DNA of 64,000 bases from Sphingomonas aerophila. Lineage in GTDB: Bacteria > Pseudomonadota > Alphaproteobacteria > Sphingomonadales > Sphingomonadaceae. Under the pieces are notes generated by a model. The model worked only from the letters and a program-made list of their open reading frames with translations, ran no database searches and was not told the origin of the DNA. Within the stretch, counting starts at the first letter, position 1; each line of letters begins with the position of its first letter. The translations under genes were made by a program, and so were the position numbers. The stretch lies in NCBI RefSeq assembly GCF_014199305.1, contig NZ_JACIJK010000002.1, positions 372,001 through 436,000 on the forward strand, read 5' to 3'. Positions 33,504 through 41,977 of the stretch are shown in pieces.

Positions 33504-34112
33504 GTGACATCCTGGCGTAGTCTGGCGAGACGCCACCATCCAAAGCCGCTGAAGCTTGGCCCCAAGCTGTTCGCAAACAGCAGCGCGCTGTTCGATTATC
33601 ACCGACGCGCAATCGACAATGTGCCGCAGAACGCGCGGCGTTTGCTGGTCGACCGCCCCGATCTCACGGACGCATGCATTGCGGACACGCTGGTCGCAGC
33701 GATTTGGCTCACCCCGCTCACCATCGAGCAGCCTTTCTCGATCGAGGTGGAATGCGAAGCCGTCGCCTTCAGAAGCGAGGACCCCAACTTCAAGCAAGGG
33801 CACAGAGCCTATGCGAAGGTGCCCTATAGCGGCAGCTGGGTGCTCTGGCTTCAGCTGCTCGACGGAGCCTTCGATGCACAGTTGAACGGCAGCATTGGCG
33901 AGAACAGTGTACGCATCAAGGATGTGCTCCCAAGCGAGGATCCCAGCCCGATGAAGGAGCACGTCGTCGACCAGCTCGACCAGGTCCGCGCGCGGCTCCA
34001 TCAGCACAATGGCCTGATCACCATCTACAACGAGAAGTTCGACCGCGAGCTCCGCACCTGGGCAGAGGCACATGGGCCGATGCTCGACCAGATCAGGTCG
34101 CAGCTGGGATGA
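33504..34112 (+). CDS. Hypothetical protein, first gene of accessory operon
   Basis: A protein of 202 residues that I do not recognise. It starts at GTG with a weak GAGG site. It has no signal peptide or membrane segment. The centre (VECEAVAFRSEDPNF, YAKVPYSGSWVLWLQLLDGAF) looks like beta strands rich in aromatic residues, and the C-terminal third (VDQLDQVRARLHQHN, EKFDRELRTWAEAHG) is helical. Codon use and GC match neighbours. It ends 56 bp before the likely start of the NrtR-like gene, and a palindrome lies between them, so it may be transcribed separately or read through. Its position suggests a role connected to ADP-ribose signalling, but this is guilt by association only. Confidence 0.7.
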   Translation: MTSWRSLARRHHPKPLKLGPKLFANSSALFDYHRRAIDNVPQNARRLLVDRPDLTDACIADTLVAAIWLTPLTIEQPFSIEVECEAVAFRSEDPNFKQGHRAYAKVPYSGSWVLWLQLLDGAFDAQLNGSIGENSVRIKDVLPSEDPSPMKEHVVDQLDQVRARLHQHNGLITIYNEKFDRELRTWAEAHGPMLDQIRSQLG

Positions 34113-34122
34113 AGGCGGCACC

Positions 34123-34158
34123 TTAGACGTTGTTGACGTATATGCTGCTGACGTCTAA
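34123..34158. promoter_or_regulatory. Candidate operator of the NrtR-like regulator
   Basis: A perfect 8-bp inverted repeat, TTAGACGT and ACGTCTAA, separated by 20 bp, with a third partial copy (GACGTATA) inside the spacer. It lies between the stop of the unknown gene and the likely start of the NrtR-like gene at 34169. NrtR regulators bind palindromes next to their own genes, so autoregulation is plausible. Confidence 0.5.
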
Positions 34159-34168
34159 GCAGCTTGTG

Positions 34169-34873
34169 ATGACCGAGCATGAGTTCCTCGACGGCTACGA
34201 CGCTTCCGCCTTCACCCCGCTCGCGGTGACAGCGGACGTGGTGCTGTTCACGGTGGTGGCCGGCGCGCTCCAGCTCATGCTGGTCCGGCGCGGCGAGCAT
34301 CCGGCACGCGGTCGCTTTGCGCTGCCCGGCACCTTTGTGCGCGCGAACGAGGATCTCGACGACGCAGCCCGGCGCGCGCTGCGCAACAAGGTCAGCGTGG
34401 TCACCCCCGTGCGCCAGTTCAGGAGCTTTGGCCGAGTCGACCGTGACCCGCGCATGCGCGTGATCAGCATCGGCTACATGGCCCTGCTGCCTGGGGAGCA
34501 GGCGGGCGTTTTGCTAGACGAAAATCATCAGCTGGCGACATTGCGCGATGAGGTCTGGCGCGGAGGGAATGGGCGCAAGCTTGCGCTGCCCTTTGACCAT
34601 GATGAGATCGTCGCGGCTGCACTGTGGGACCTGCGCACGCATCTCGATCACAGCGCCTGGAGCTATGGCCTGCTCGAGCCGAGCTTCTCGCTTCGCGAAC
34701 TACAACAGGTGCACGAAGCTGTGCGCGGCCGGCCGCTCAACAAGCCCGCGTTTCGCAAACGCCTCATTGAAAGCGGCTGGATCGAGCCCACGGGTGAGAT
34801 GGAAACCGGCAAGGGCTTTCGCCCCGCAGAGCTCTACCGCGTGAAGGAGGAGCACAGCCGTGGCGATGCGTAA
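34169..34873 (+). CDS. NrtR-like Nudix-related transcriptional regulator
   Basis: Protein of about 234 residues (start ATG 34169, after the palindrome; earlier in-frame starts at 34130 and 34142 would lie inside it). An N-terminal Nudix fold (VTADVVLFTVVAGALQLMLV, RGRFALPGTFV) is followed by a winged helix (FSLRELQQVHEA, LNKPAFRKRLIESGWIE, GKGFRPAELYR). The Nudix box is degenerate: where REUXEE is expected it reads RRALRNKV, so hydrolysis is unlikely and ligand sensing is likely. Known NrtR proteins sense ADP-ribose and control NAD genes. Its last 14 bp overlap the start of the phosphatase/ADP-ribosylglycohydrolase gene, so sensor and enzyme are coupled. Confidence 0.82.
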   Translation: MTEHEFLDGYDASAFTPLAVTADVVLFTVVAGALQLMLVRRGEHPARGRFALPGTFVRANEDLDDAARRALRNKVSVVTPVRQFRSFGRVDRDPRMRVISIGYMALLPGEQAGVLLDENHQLATLRDEVWRGGNGRKLALPFDHDEIVAAALWDLRTHLDHSAWSYGLLEPSFSLRELQQVHEAVRGRPLNKPAFRKRLIESGWIEPTGEMETGKGFRPAELYRVKEEHSRGDA

Positions 34874-36332
34874 CACCGTGCGCACGAGCGTGAGCCATCC
34901 TCTCCTGATCGCGGCCGTGCCAGCGGGGGCCGGCATGGGCCGGGTCGGGATCACCTTCTGCCCCGGCAAGAAGCAGCCATCGGCCTTCACCGGCTGCTGG
35001 GACCGCGATCTGGACACCGATGTTGCCGCCATCGCAGCTTGGGGCGCGGTGGCGGTGGTCACGCTGGTTGAGGATCATGAGCTCACCAGCCTGTCGGTCG
35101 AGGGGCTCGGGGATGCTGTCCGCGCCCGGCACATGGACTGGCTGCACCTGCCTATCCGCGACGTCTCTGTACCGACCGCGGCGTTCGAAACGGCTTGGGC
35201 CGAGCTTGGCCCGAGTTTGCGGTCTCGGTTGCGGGCTGGCTTTGACGTGCTCGTCCACTGCAAGGGCGGGCTCGGACGAGCAGGAACGGTGGCATCCCGG
35301 CTGCTCGTCGACTGCGGCTGGTCACCCGCCGATGCGCTCGCGGCAATGCGGGCGGCTCGCCCCGGCGCCGTCGAGACACCAGCGCAAGAGCGCTACGTCT
35401 TGACGCTCACGGCCTTGCCCGCACACCACCCTAATCCAAGCGAGGCCGCTACCAGCGACCGCGCCTTTGGCAGCCTGCTCGGGCTCGCAGTGGGTGATGC
35501 GGTCGGCACCACGCTCGAGTTCACCCGCCGCGATGCCGGCGCACCTCTCAACGACATGGTCGGGGGTGGTCCGTTCCGCCTCAAGCCCGGCGAGTGGACC
35601 GATGACACGGCGATGGCCCTAGCGCTGGCTGACAGCCTCGCAGCCGACCCACAGCTTAGCGAAGCAGATCTCATGCGCCGCTTTGTCGGCTGGCACCGGC
35701 GCGGCACCTACTCGTGCACAGGGCAGTGCTTCGACATTGGCGTGACGACGAGACAGGCGCTCGCCCGCTTCGAAGCGACCGGCGAGGGTGTTGCTGGCTC
35801 TGCCGATCCGATGAGCGCGGGCAACGGCTCGCTGATGCGGCTCGCACCGGTGGCGATCCGGCACTGGCGTGACCGCACACAATTGGCCGCGGTCGCCGCC
35901 AGGCAGAGCCGCACGACCCATGGCGCACCCGAGGCGGTCGACGCGTGCATTGCCTTTGCCGACATGCTCGCCGACGCGATCAGTGGGATGAGCAAGGACG
36001 AGCTACTCTCCCGCCCTCGCCCGAGTTCCTCTCCCGCTATTGCTGCCATCCTGGATGGGAGCTGGCGCGGCAAGCGCCGGAACCAGATCAGTTCATCGGG
36101 CTATGTGGTCCACTCGCTCGAGGCGGCACTCTGGTGCGTGGGCCGCACGGGCGACTTTCGCTCGGCCGTGCTGCTCGCCGTAAACCTTGGAGATGACGCC
36201 GATACGGTCGCGGCCATCACCGGCCAACTCGCCGGTGCACTGTACGGTGCAAGCGGCATCCCGCCTGAATGGCTGGACAAGCTCGCCTGGCGCGAGCGGC
36301 TGACCCATGCTGCCGAGGCACTGCTCGCGTGA
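34860..36332 (+). CDS. Fused dual-specificity phosphatase and ADP-ribosylglycohydrolase
   Basis: Two-domain protein of 490 residues. Residues about 1-185 resemble the cyclin-dependent-kinase-inhibitor-3 type phosphatases, with the Cys-phosphatase loop VHCKGGLGRAG (HCx5R, about 130-138). Residues about 200-490 are an ADP-ribosylglycohydrolase of the DraG/ARH type: LGLAVGDAVGTTLEF, the metal-binding GEWTDDTAMALALADS (about 246) and NLGDDADTVAAITGQLAGA (about 444). It would remove ADP-ribose from proteins or nucleic acids, or hydrolyse related O-acetyl-ADP-ribose, while the first domain removes phosphate. The GTG start follows AAGGAGG and overlaps the NrtR-like gene. The stop overlaps the DUF2924 gene by 4 bp (GTGA). 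Confidence 0.88.
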   Translation: MAMRNTVRTSVSHPLLIAAVPAGAGMGRVGITFCPGKKQPSAFTGCWDRDLDTDVAAIAAWGAVAVVTLVEDHELTSLSVEGLGDAVRARHMDWLHLPIRDVSVPTAAFETAWAELGPSLRSRLRAGFDVLVHCKGGLGRAGTVASRLLVDCGWSPADALAAMRAARPGAVETPAQERYVLTLTALPAHHPNPSEAATSDRAFGSLLGLAVGDAVGTTLEFTRRDAGAPLNDMVGGGPFRLKPGEWTDDTAMALALADSLAADPQLSEADLMRRFVGWHRRGTYSCTGQCFDIGVTTRQALARFEATGEGVAGSADPMSAGNGSLMRLAPVAIRHWRDRTQLAAVAARQSRTTHGAPEAVDACIAFADMLADAISGMSKDELLSRPRPSSSPAIAAILDGSWRGKRRNQISSSGYVVHSLEAALWCVGRTGDFRSAVLLAVNLGDDADTVAAITGQLAGALYGASGIPPEWLDKLAWRERLTHAAEALLA

Positions 36333-36982
36333 GCCGCAAGGCTCGCGCGCTCCCCTCCCCCTCGCCAGACGCGAGAACCGTCTCAACCAGTGCCGATGTG
36401 CGGGAGCGGTGGCGCGTGCTGTTCGGGACCGAGCCGCCGCGGGCGACCTGGCTCATCAAGCAGGCGGTCGCCTGGCAGGAACAGATGGCAGCATCGGGCG
36501 ATGTCGCGCCCGCCATTGCTCGCGACCTCGCCATTGCCGCCCGGCAGGTGAGCGAAGCACGCCAGGCAAGATCGGGCGTGCTCGCGCCGGCGCCCCTCTC
36601 GGCCGACTCTGAGGCAGCCGCGAACGCTGCACCATGCCCCACTTCGCTGACGCATGGCGCAACAGATGCTGCGCCATGCAACATCTCGCCTGCGAGTACA
36701 CATGCTGCACCACGCACCAGATCGCGAGGCCCACGTACAGCTTCTGCCCCGCTGCCACCTGCGTCGAGCCAGCTCGTGCCCGGCACAAGACTCGTCAAAG
36801 CTCATGGTGGCCGGACCCATGTCGTCGAGGTGACCACAACCGGTTTCGCCTATGAGGGCGCGGCGTTCGCCAGCCTCTCCGCAATCGCCAAGCACATCAC
36901 GGGCACGCACTGGAATGGTCTGCTCTTCTTTGGCCTGCGCCGCCGCAAGACCTACCCCGGCAAGGCTGCTCAGCATGGCTGA
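36329..36982 (+). CDS. DUF2924 domain protein
   Basis: Protein of about 217 residues. The GTG at 36329 is chosen because it overlaps the preceding stop (GTGA). The N-terminal part has the DUF2924 feature RERWRVLFGTEPPRATW, then a low-complexity Ala/Pro/Thr-rich middle of about 70 residues. The conserved C-terminus reads PGTRLVKAHGGRTHVVEV, with LSAIAKHITGTHWNG and FFGLRRRK. In alphaproteobacteria this family is habitually encoded directly before a large serine recombinase, as here (8-bp overlap). It is presumed to be a DNA-binding accessory or directionality factor, but its function has not been shown. The long middle linker is unusual. Confidence 0.85.
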   Translation: MSRKARALPSPSPDARTVSTSADVRERWRVLFGTEPPRATWLIKQAVAWQEQMAASGDVAPAIARDLAIAARQVSEARQARSGVLAPAPLSADSEAAANAAPCPTSLTHGATDAAPCNISPASTHAAPRTRSRGPRTASAPLPPASSQLVPGTRLVKAHGGRTHVVEVTTTGFAYEGAAFASLSAIAKHITGTHWNGLLFFGLRRRKTYPGKAAQHG

Positions 36983-38594
36983 GCTTGTGGGGAAGCGGGT
37001 GCGCTGCGCAGTGTACACCCGCAAGTCGAGCGAGGAGGGGCTCGAACAGTCGTTCAACTCGCTCCACGCACAGCGTGAGGCCTGCGAAGCCTATGTCACG
37101 AGCCAGAAGCATGAAGGCTGGCAGCTGTTGCCGACGCCGTACGACGATGGTGGCTTTTCGGGCGGCAGCATGGAACGGCCCGGCCTCAAGTCGCTGATGG
37201 CCGATGTTGCCGCCGGGCTGATCGACACGGTGGTGGTCTACAAGGTTCACCGGCTGACCCGCAGCCTTGCCGACTTTGCCAAGATGGTGGAGCTGTTCGA
37301 CACCCATGGGGTGTCGTTCGTCAGTGTCACCCAGGCGTTTAACACCACCACCAGCATGGGGCGGCTCACGCTCAACGTGCTGCTCTCCTTTGCCCAGTTC
37401 GAGCGCGAGGTGACCGGCGAGCGCATTCGCGACAAGATCGCCGCCTCCAAGGCCAAGGGCATGTGGATGGGTGGCGCAGTCCCGCTCGGCTACGACGTGG
37501 TTGACCGTCAGCTGGTGGTGAACGAGCCCGAGGCGGCACAGGTACGCCAGCTGTTCACGCGCTACCTCGCGCTCAAGTCGGTCGATGACCTCGTCGCCGA
37601 GGCAGACCAGCGGCAGATCCGCTCCAAGCTGCGCACCACCAAGGCTGGCGCAACCAGTGGCGGCACGCCGCTGGGGCGAGGTTCGCTGTACTCTATCCTG
37701 GCCAACCCGATCTATGTCGGCGAGGTCGGGCACAAGGGGAAGCGCTTCCCCGGCCAACACACAGGCATTGTCATCCCCGAGCTGTTCGACGCGGTCCAGG
37801 CGTTGCTCAACACCAACCGGCGCAAGCGCAAGGGGCCGGCCACCGCCACAGTCCCGCCAATGCTCTCGGGGCTGGTCCGCGATGCCGATGGCGAGCGGCT
37901 GACCGCGACTCACACGCAAAAGGGCAAGCGGCGGTACCGCTATTATGCGGGACCCAAGCTCCGCATTCCTGCCGAGGAGCTCGAAGAGCTGGTCGCCTAT
38001 GCCCTGTGCGAGCATCTTGCCGCGCCAGCCAAGCTTGCCACCCTGCTGCCCAGCCTCGACCTCCTCACCCCTGCCCTCCTCGCCAAGGCAGCCGAGACAG
38101 CACACGCGCTTGGCCAAGCCGACGCCAAGCAACGGCGTAAGCTGGCAGAGCAGATGATCTCGGTCGTGGTCGTCACCGACGACGCGGTTACGCTGACGCT
38201 CGACCTAGCCGGACTGGGCGTAGCTGGCACGGGCACGCTGACCATTTCCGCGAGCATCGGCCGCGCTCGCGCGCGGCTGTCGCTGGTGGTGCCGGGAATG
38301 GTGCAGCATGCACCAGATGCGGCACTCATCGGAATGGTCGCGCAGGCACGCAGCTGGTTCGAGCAGGTGGCGAGCGGAGGCACGACCACGCTCGCCAGCA
38401 TCGCGGCCGCCGAGAACATCAACGAGGCCTATGTCCGCCAGATGATTGGGGCGGCGTTCCTGGCGCCTGATCTGGTCACCGCGATCGTGGAGGGCCGTCA
38501 GCCGCGCGAGCTCAGCCTTGCGAGGCTCAAGACCATGCTGCCGTTGCCAACCAGCTGGCCCGAGCAGCGGGCGCTCTTTGCCCAGCTCGCCTGA
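36975..38594 (+). CDS. Large serine recombinase
   Basis: Site-specific recombinase of about 539 residues. The ATG at 36975 overlaps the DUF2924 gene by 8 bp. The N-terminal resolvase domain shows RCAVYTRKSSEE with the nucleophilic Ser, NSLHAQREACEAYV, YDDGGFSGGSMERPGL, VYKVHRLTRSLADF and SFAQFEREVTGERIRDKIAA. A recombinase domain follows (LGYDVVDRQLVVNEPEA, SLYSILANPIYVGEVGHKG), and then a zinc-ribbon-like and helical C-terminal region. Length is normal and all catalytic blocks are present. It probably integrates, excises or inverts DNA, but no attachment site was identified. It shares an operon with an ADP-ribose enzyme, which is unusual for a plain integrase. Confidence 0.92.
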   Translation: MAELVGKRVRCAVYTRKSSEEGLEQSFNSLHAQREACEAYVTSQKHEGWQLLPTPYDDGGFSGGSMERPGLKSLMADVAAGLIDTVVVYKVHRLTRSLADFAKMVELFDTHGVSFVSVTQAFNTTTSMGRLTLNVLLSFAQFEREVTGERIRDKIAASKAKGMWMGGAVPLGYDVVDRQLVVNEPEAAQVRQLFTRYLALKSVDDLVAEADQRQIRSKLRTTKAGATSGGTPLGRGSLYSILANPIYVGEVGHKGKRFPGQHTGIVIPELFDAVQALLNTNRRKRKGPATATVPPMLSGLVRDADGERLTATHTQKGKRRYRYYAGPKLRIPAEELEELVAYALCEHLAAPAKLATLLPSLDLLTPALLAKAAETAHALGQADAKQRRKLAEQMISVVVVTDDAVTLTLDLAGLGVAGTGTLTISASIGRARARLSLVVPGMVQHAPDAALIGMVAQARSWFEQVASGGTTTLASIAAAENINEAYVRQMIGAAFLAPDLVTAIVEGRQPRELSLARLKTMLPLPTSWPEQRALFAQLA

Positions 38595-38672
38595 GCAAGA
38601 ACGACCAGCCGGAGTTGATGGCCGAGCGGCCACTAGCGGGGCCCAGCTTCCCGACCGGTCTGCGGCACCAAG

Positions 38673-38691
38673 GACCCAGTTGCGGACGTTC
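38673..38691. repeat. Dispersed intergenic repeat, copy 1
   Basis: A 19-bp block beginning GACCCAGTTGCGGACG that recurs with two C/T changes at 49353-49371. It lies 80 bp after the recombinase stop in a 239-bp gap without genes. It may be part of a short dispersed element or the worn end of an insertion sequence. Confidence 0.35.
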
Positions 38692-38833
38692 GAGTGTCGT
38701 TCACTCCTGCTTAAAACCGGAAGTCCGTTCACATAGACTAATAAATGCGAGCCCGTTCCGTGCGACGAGACGTTGAGGTGGTTCAGTCGCTTTTCCGATC
38801 CTGGCAGAGCTCCTGCTCACACGGAGAAGAAAC

Positions 38834-40009
38834 ATGCGCGCACTTTGCTGGCACGGGAAGGGAGACGTCCGCGTCGACACCGTCGCGGATCCCGAGATCA
38901 AGCACCCGCGCGACGCGATCATCAAGGTCACCGCCTGCGCGATCTGCGGCTCGGACCTGCACCTCCTCGACGGCTACCAGCCCACGATGGAGGCGGGAGA
39001 CATCCTCGGCCACGAGAATATGGGCGAGGTCGTGGCGCTCGGATCCGAGGTCACCAACCTGAAAATCGGCGATCGCGTGGTGGTGCCGTTCACGATCAGC
39101 TGCGGCGACTGCTGGTTTTGCAAGAAGGGTCTGTTCGCGGCCTGCGACCGGACCAACCCGAATGCCGAAATGGCCGCCAAGGCTATGGGGCACTCGCCCG
39201 CCGGCCTGTTTGGCTTCAGCCACATGCTGGGCGGCTATTGCGGCGGTCAGGCCGAGTATCTCCGCGTACCGATGGCGGACATCGGGCCCATCAAGATCCC
39301 CGACAACGTCACCGACGATCAGGCGCTGTTCCTGTCCGACATCTTCCCAACCGGCTACATGGCCGCGGAGAATGCCCAGATCGAGCCCGGGGACACGGTC
39401 GCGATCTGGGGCTGCGGTCCCGTCGGCCAGTTCGCCATCCGCTCCGCGCTGATGATGGGTGCCGGCCGCGTGATCGCGATCGACGAGGTGCCCGAGCGGC
39501 TCTCGATGGCGGAAGCCGGCGGTGCCGAGACGATCAACTTCGCCGAAACCGACGTCTATGACGAGCTTCAAGCCCGGACGAAGGGGCGCGGGCCCGACAG
39601 CTGCATTGACGCCGTCGGCTGCGAGGCCGCCGGCCACGGTGCGGCCGATGCCGTCATGGACAAGGTCAAGGCCTCGATGTTCCTCGCCACCGACCGCGTC
39701 CACGTGCTGCGGCAGGCGATCATGAGCTGCCGCAAAGGCGGCACGGTGTCGGTGCCTGGCGTCTACGTCGGCATGGGCGACAAGCTGCCGATCGGCGCGG
39801 CCATGAACAAGGGTCTGACTATCAAACTCGGCCAGACCCACGTGCAGCGCTATACCAAGCCGCTGCTGGAGAAGATCATCGCCGGGGAGATCGATCCCAG
39901 CTTCGTTATCACCCATCCGGCCAGCCTTGAGGACGCGCCCGAGATGTACGCGAAGTTCCGCGACAAGGAGGACGGCGTTATCAAGGTGGTCATGCGTCCC
40001 CACGGCTGA
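38834..40009 (+). CDS. Zinc-dependent alcohol dehydrogenase (MDR superfamily)
   Basis: Oxidoreductase of 391 residues. The catalytic zinc ligands lie in [11 protein letters not shown] and GHENMGEV, and the structural zinc site in [19 protein letters not shown]. The Rossmann motif is [11 protein letters not shown], followed by an acidic residue in [10 protein letters not shown] that favours NAD. The extended insert between the structural zinc and the cofactor domain and the overall length resemble the glutathione-independent formaldehyde dehydrogenase/threonine-dehydrogenase-like group. The ATG follows AGAAGAAAC at usual distance. It stands alone after the recombinase operon. The substrate is not clear. 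Confidence 0.9.
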   Translation: MRALCWHGKGDVRVDTVADPEIKHPRDAIIKVTACAICGSDLHLLDGYQPTMEAGDILGHENMGEVVALGSEVTNLKIGDRVVVPFTISCGDCWFCKKGLFAACDRTNPNAEMAAKAMGHSPAGLFGFSHMLGGYCGGQAEYLRVPMADIGPIKIPDNVTDDQALFLSDIFPTGYMAAENAQIEPGDTVAIWGCGPVGQFAIRSALMMGAGRVIAIDEVPERLSMAEAGGAETINFAETDVYDELQARTKGRGPDSCIDAVGCEAAGHGAADAVMDKVKASMFLATDRVHVLRQAIMSCRKGGTVSVPGVYVGMGDKLPIGAAMNKGLTIKLGQTHVQRYTKPLLEKIIAGEIDPSFVITHPASLEDAPEMYAKFRDKEDGVIKVVMRPHG

Positions 40010-40026
40010 GTTGCCGATCCCTCATC

Positions 40027-40074
40027 GTCGTGGCGGCGTGCGACTCCTCTTTGAGGATCGAGCGCCGCGACGAC
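40027..40074. other. Long inverted repeat after the dehydrogenase gene
   Basis: Arms GTCGTGGCGGCG (40027-40038) and CGCCGCGACGAC (40063-40074) pair over 12 bp with one mismatch, with an inner hairpin CCTC-TTT-GAGG. No T tract follows on either strand, so it is not a standard terminator. It could still end transcription or protect the mRNA end. Confidence 0.35.
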
Positions 40075-40158
40075 CGGCGCACGGCAGCTCCCAGATTAAG
40101 TTGTGCCATGCACGGACGGTGCTCGTTGAGCCGTTGCAGATAACCGAAATGGAACGAG

Positions 40159-40932
40159 ATGCACCAGATCAACCGCGGCTCCGGCCGCAAGCTGCTGCTT
40201 GTCCACGGTCTGGGCGGAAGCTCACTATCATGGAGCCCCATCCTAGACTCGCTCAGCGCCGGTCGAGCGGTGATCGCGATCGACTTGCCCGGACATGGCG
40301 CGACCCCTGCGGAGCACGATAGTGGGACGTTCGACGGCCTGGTCGGGAGCGTCCAGCGCTATATCGTGAAACACGAGCTGACCGGGATCGACGTTGTCGG
40401 CAGCTCGATGGGTGCGCGGATGGTGCTCGAACTTGCGAGGCGTGGCGTCGTCGGCAACGTCGTCGCACTTGACCCGGGTGGGTTCTGGCGTGGTTGGGAG
40501 CGCACCTTCTTCAAGACCACGATCGGCGTCTCGGGCCGCTTGTTGGGGGCGATCCGGCCCGCCCTGCCGACGCTGAGCCGTAACGCAGCCTCGCGCACTG
40601 CCCTGCTCGCCCAATTGTCCGCGCATCCCTGGGCGCTTGATCCGCAGCTGGTGGCGACCGAGCTGACCGGTCTCAGTACGACCCCGACGTTCGATGCGCT
40701 GGTTCATGACCTTGCGACCGGACCCGAGCAAACCGGTCCTGCTGCCGACAGCACTGGCCGGATCGTGATCGGATGGGGCAGGCACGACAGGCTCTGCCTG
40801 CCGGGTCAGGCGGCGCGCGCAAAAGCTGCGTTCCCGTCCGCAGAGCTGCACTGGTTCGAGTCCAGCGGTCATTTTCCGATGTGGGACATGCCGGAGGAGA
40901 CTGTCGAGGTCATCCTCAGAGCTACACAGTGA
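40159..40932 (+). CDS. Alpha/beta-fold hydrolase
   Basis: Hydrolase of 257 residues without signal peptide. The oxyanion-hole motif is LLVHGLGGSSLSW, the nucleophile elbow is VVGSSMGARM, the acid is in GWGRHDRLCLPG and the catalytic His in FESSGHFPMWD. The family covers esterases, haloalkane dehalogenases, ring-cleavage hydrolases and others; no narrower call is justified. It lies 149 bp after the dehydrogenase and is not obviously coupled to it. The next gene downstream is on the opposite strand. Confidence 0.88.
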   Translation: MHQINRGSGRKLLLVHGLGGSSLSWSPILDSLSAGRAVIAIDLPGHGATPAEHDSGTFDGLVGSVQRYIVKHELTGIDVVGSSMGARMVLELARRGVVGNVVALDPGGFWRGWERTFFKTTIGVSGRLLGAIRPALPTLSRNAASRTALLAQLSAHPWALDPQLVATELTGLSTTPTFDALVHDLATGPEQTGPAADSTGRIVIGWGRHDRLCLPGQAARAKAAFPSAELHWFESSGHFPMWDMPEETVEVILRATQ

Positions 40933-41086
40933 TAATAGCGAGGAGTAACGCCGACCCACAAGCGGTCATTTGGGCCGGATCTGGGTGGTCCCGGAACCAG
41001 CCGTACATTCAGGCGCTAAGTGTGCCACGCCTCCCGCAGCGCTGACCAGCGAGCCGCCGCGCGGGAGCGATGAAGGCGCCGGACGT

Positions 41087-41941
41087 TCAGTTCGCCCCTT
41101 CCAGCTCGTGCGCTGCCGCAGCCACCACCAGGTCACCGAACCGGTAGCTCGATGCGGTAATCGCACCCATGAAGGCTTCCTCGTGATAAACACGCGCGCC
41201 CGCATCCCGGCCTGCGGCACCAGCGGCGACCATCAGTGGAATGAGGTGGTCCTCACGGGGATGCGCGGCGCGAGCGGCCGGAGCGCTTGACCAATCGATC
41301 AGCCTTTTTGTGCGGTCTTCAGGCGCCGAGTGGATGAGCGTCTCCTCGAGCCAAGCGTCGAATGTCGCTGACGCGAGCTTGCCTCTGCCGCTCATGATCC
41401 CGCGCACGTCATGGTAGCTGAAGCCGCTGCCGATGATCAGTACACCCTGGTCGCGCAACGGCGCCAGCAACTCGCCCACCCGCAGATGCTCAGCAGGAAC
41501 GAAGTCGGCCTTGAGCGCGAGTTGCACGACCGGCAGCTGAGCCTCCGGGTACAGCGTGTGCATCAGGCTGAAGGTACCATGATCGTATCCACGCTGCGGA
41601 TCGAGCCCGGTTGGCACGCCCCCACGGTCGAGCATAGCGCGAACAGTCTCGGCCAGCGCAGGGTCGCCCGGCGCATCGTAGCGGATGCGGTAGGTGTGCT
41701 CGGGAAAGCCGGAATAGTCGTACACCATCGGCGGCCGGGCTGCCGAGGACAGCAGGAACCGGTCGGCCTCCCAATGACCAGACACCATCAGCACCGCGCG
41801 GGGCAGCTCGCCAAGCTCCGCGCGAACATGGTGAAGAGACTGTTCGAGCTGATCGTACGCACCCGGACGTAGATCCTTGATCCACGGCCAGGGACCGCCG
41901 CCGTGCGACAGAAAGTAAGTCGGAAGTCGTTGGGATGCCAT
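41087..41941 (-). CDS. Class III extradiol dioxygenase (LigB/DODA type)
   Basis: Metal-dependent ring-cleaving dioxygenase family protein of 284 residues, related to bacterial YgiD and plant DOPA dioxygenase. Candidate metal-binding residues are in FLSHGGGPWPW, MVSGHWEA, DHGTFSLMHTLYPEAQLPV and GSGFSYHDVRG. Length is normal and motifs are complete. It follows the azoreductase gene on the same strand after 36 bp, so the two may form an operon controlled by the HxlR regulator. This would make a small aromatic- or quinone-response unit. Confidence 0.9.
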   Translation of the reverse strand: MASQRLPTYFLSHGGGPWPWIKDLRPGAYDQLEQSLHHVRAELGELPRAVLMVSGHWEADRFLLSSAARPPMVYDYSGFPEHTYRIRYDAPGDPALAETVRAMLDRGGVPTGLDPQRGYDHGTFSLMHTLYPEAQLPVVQLALKADFVPAEHLRVGELLAPLRDQGVLIIGSGFSYHDVRGIMSGRGKLASATFDAWLEETLIHSAPEDRTKRLIDWSSAPAARAAHPREDHLIPLMVAAGAAGRDAGARVYHEEAFMGAITASSYRFGDLVVAAAAHELEGAN

Positions 41942-41977
41942 TGCGGTCTGCCTGATGCGAGAAGTGTCGGCCGGGGA

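Noticed and set aside
36897..38132. Minus-strand open frame of 411 codons
   Set aside because: Antisense to the serine recombinase, which has all its catalytic motifs.
33504..38594. Complete prophage or integrative element with defined ends
   Set aside because: Only a recombinase and DUF2924 argue for mobility. No direct-repeat attachment sites, replication or transfer genes were found, so I describe it as an accessory operon.
38783..40003. Minus-strand open frame of 406 codons
   Set aside because: Antisense to the zinc alcohol dehydrogenase; composition typical of a shadow frame.
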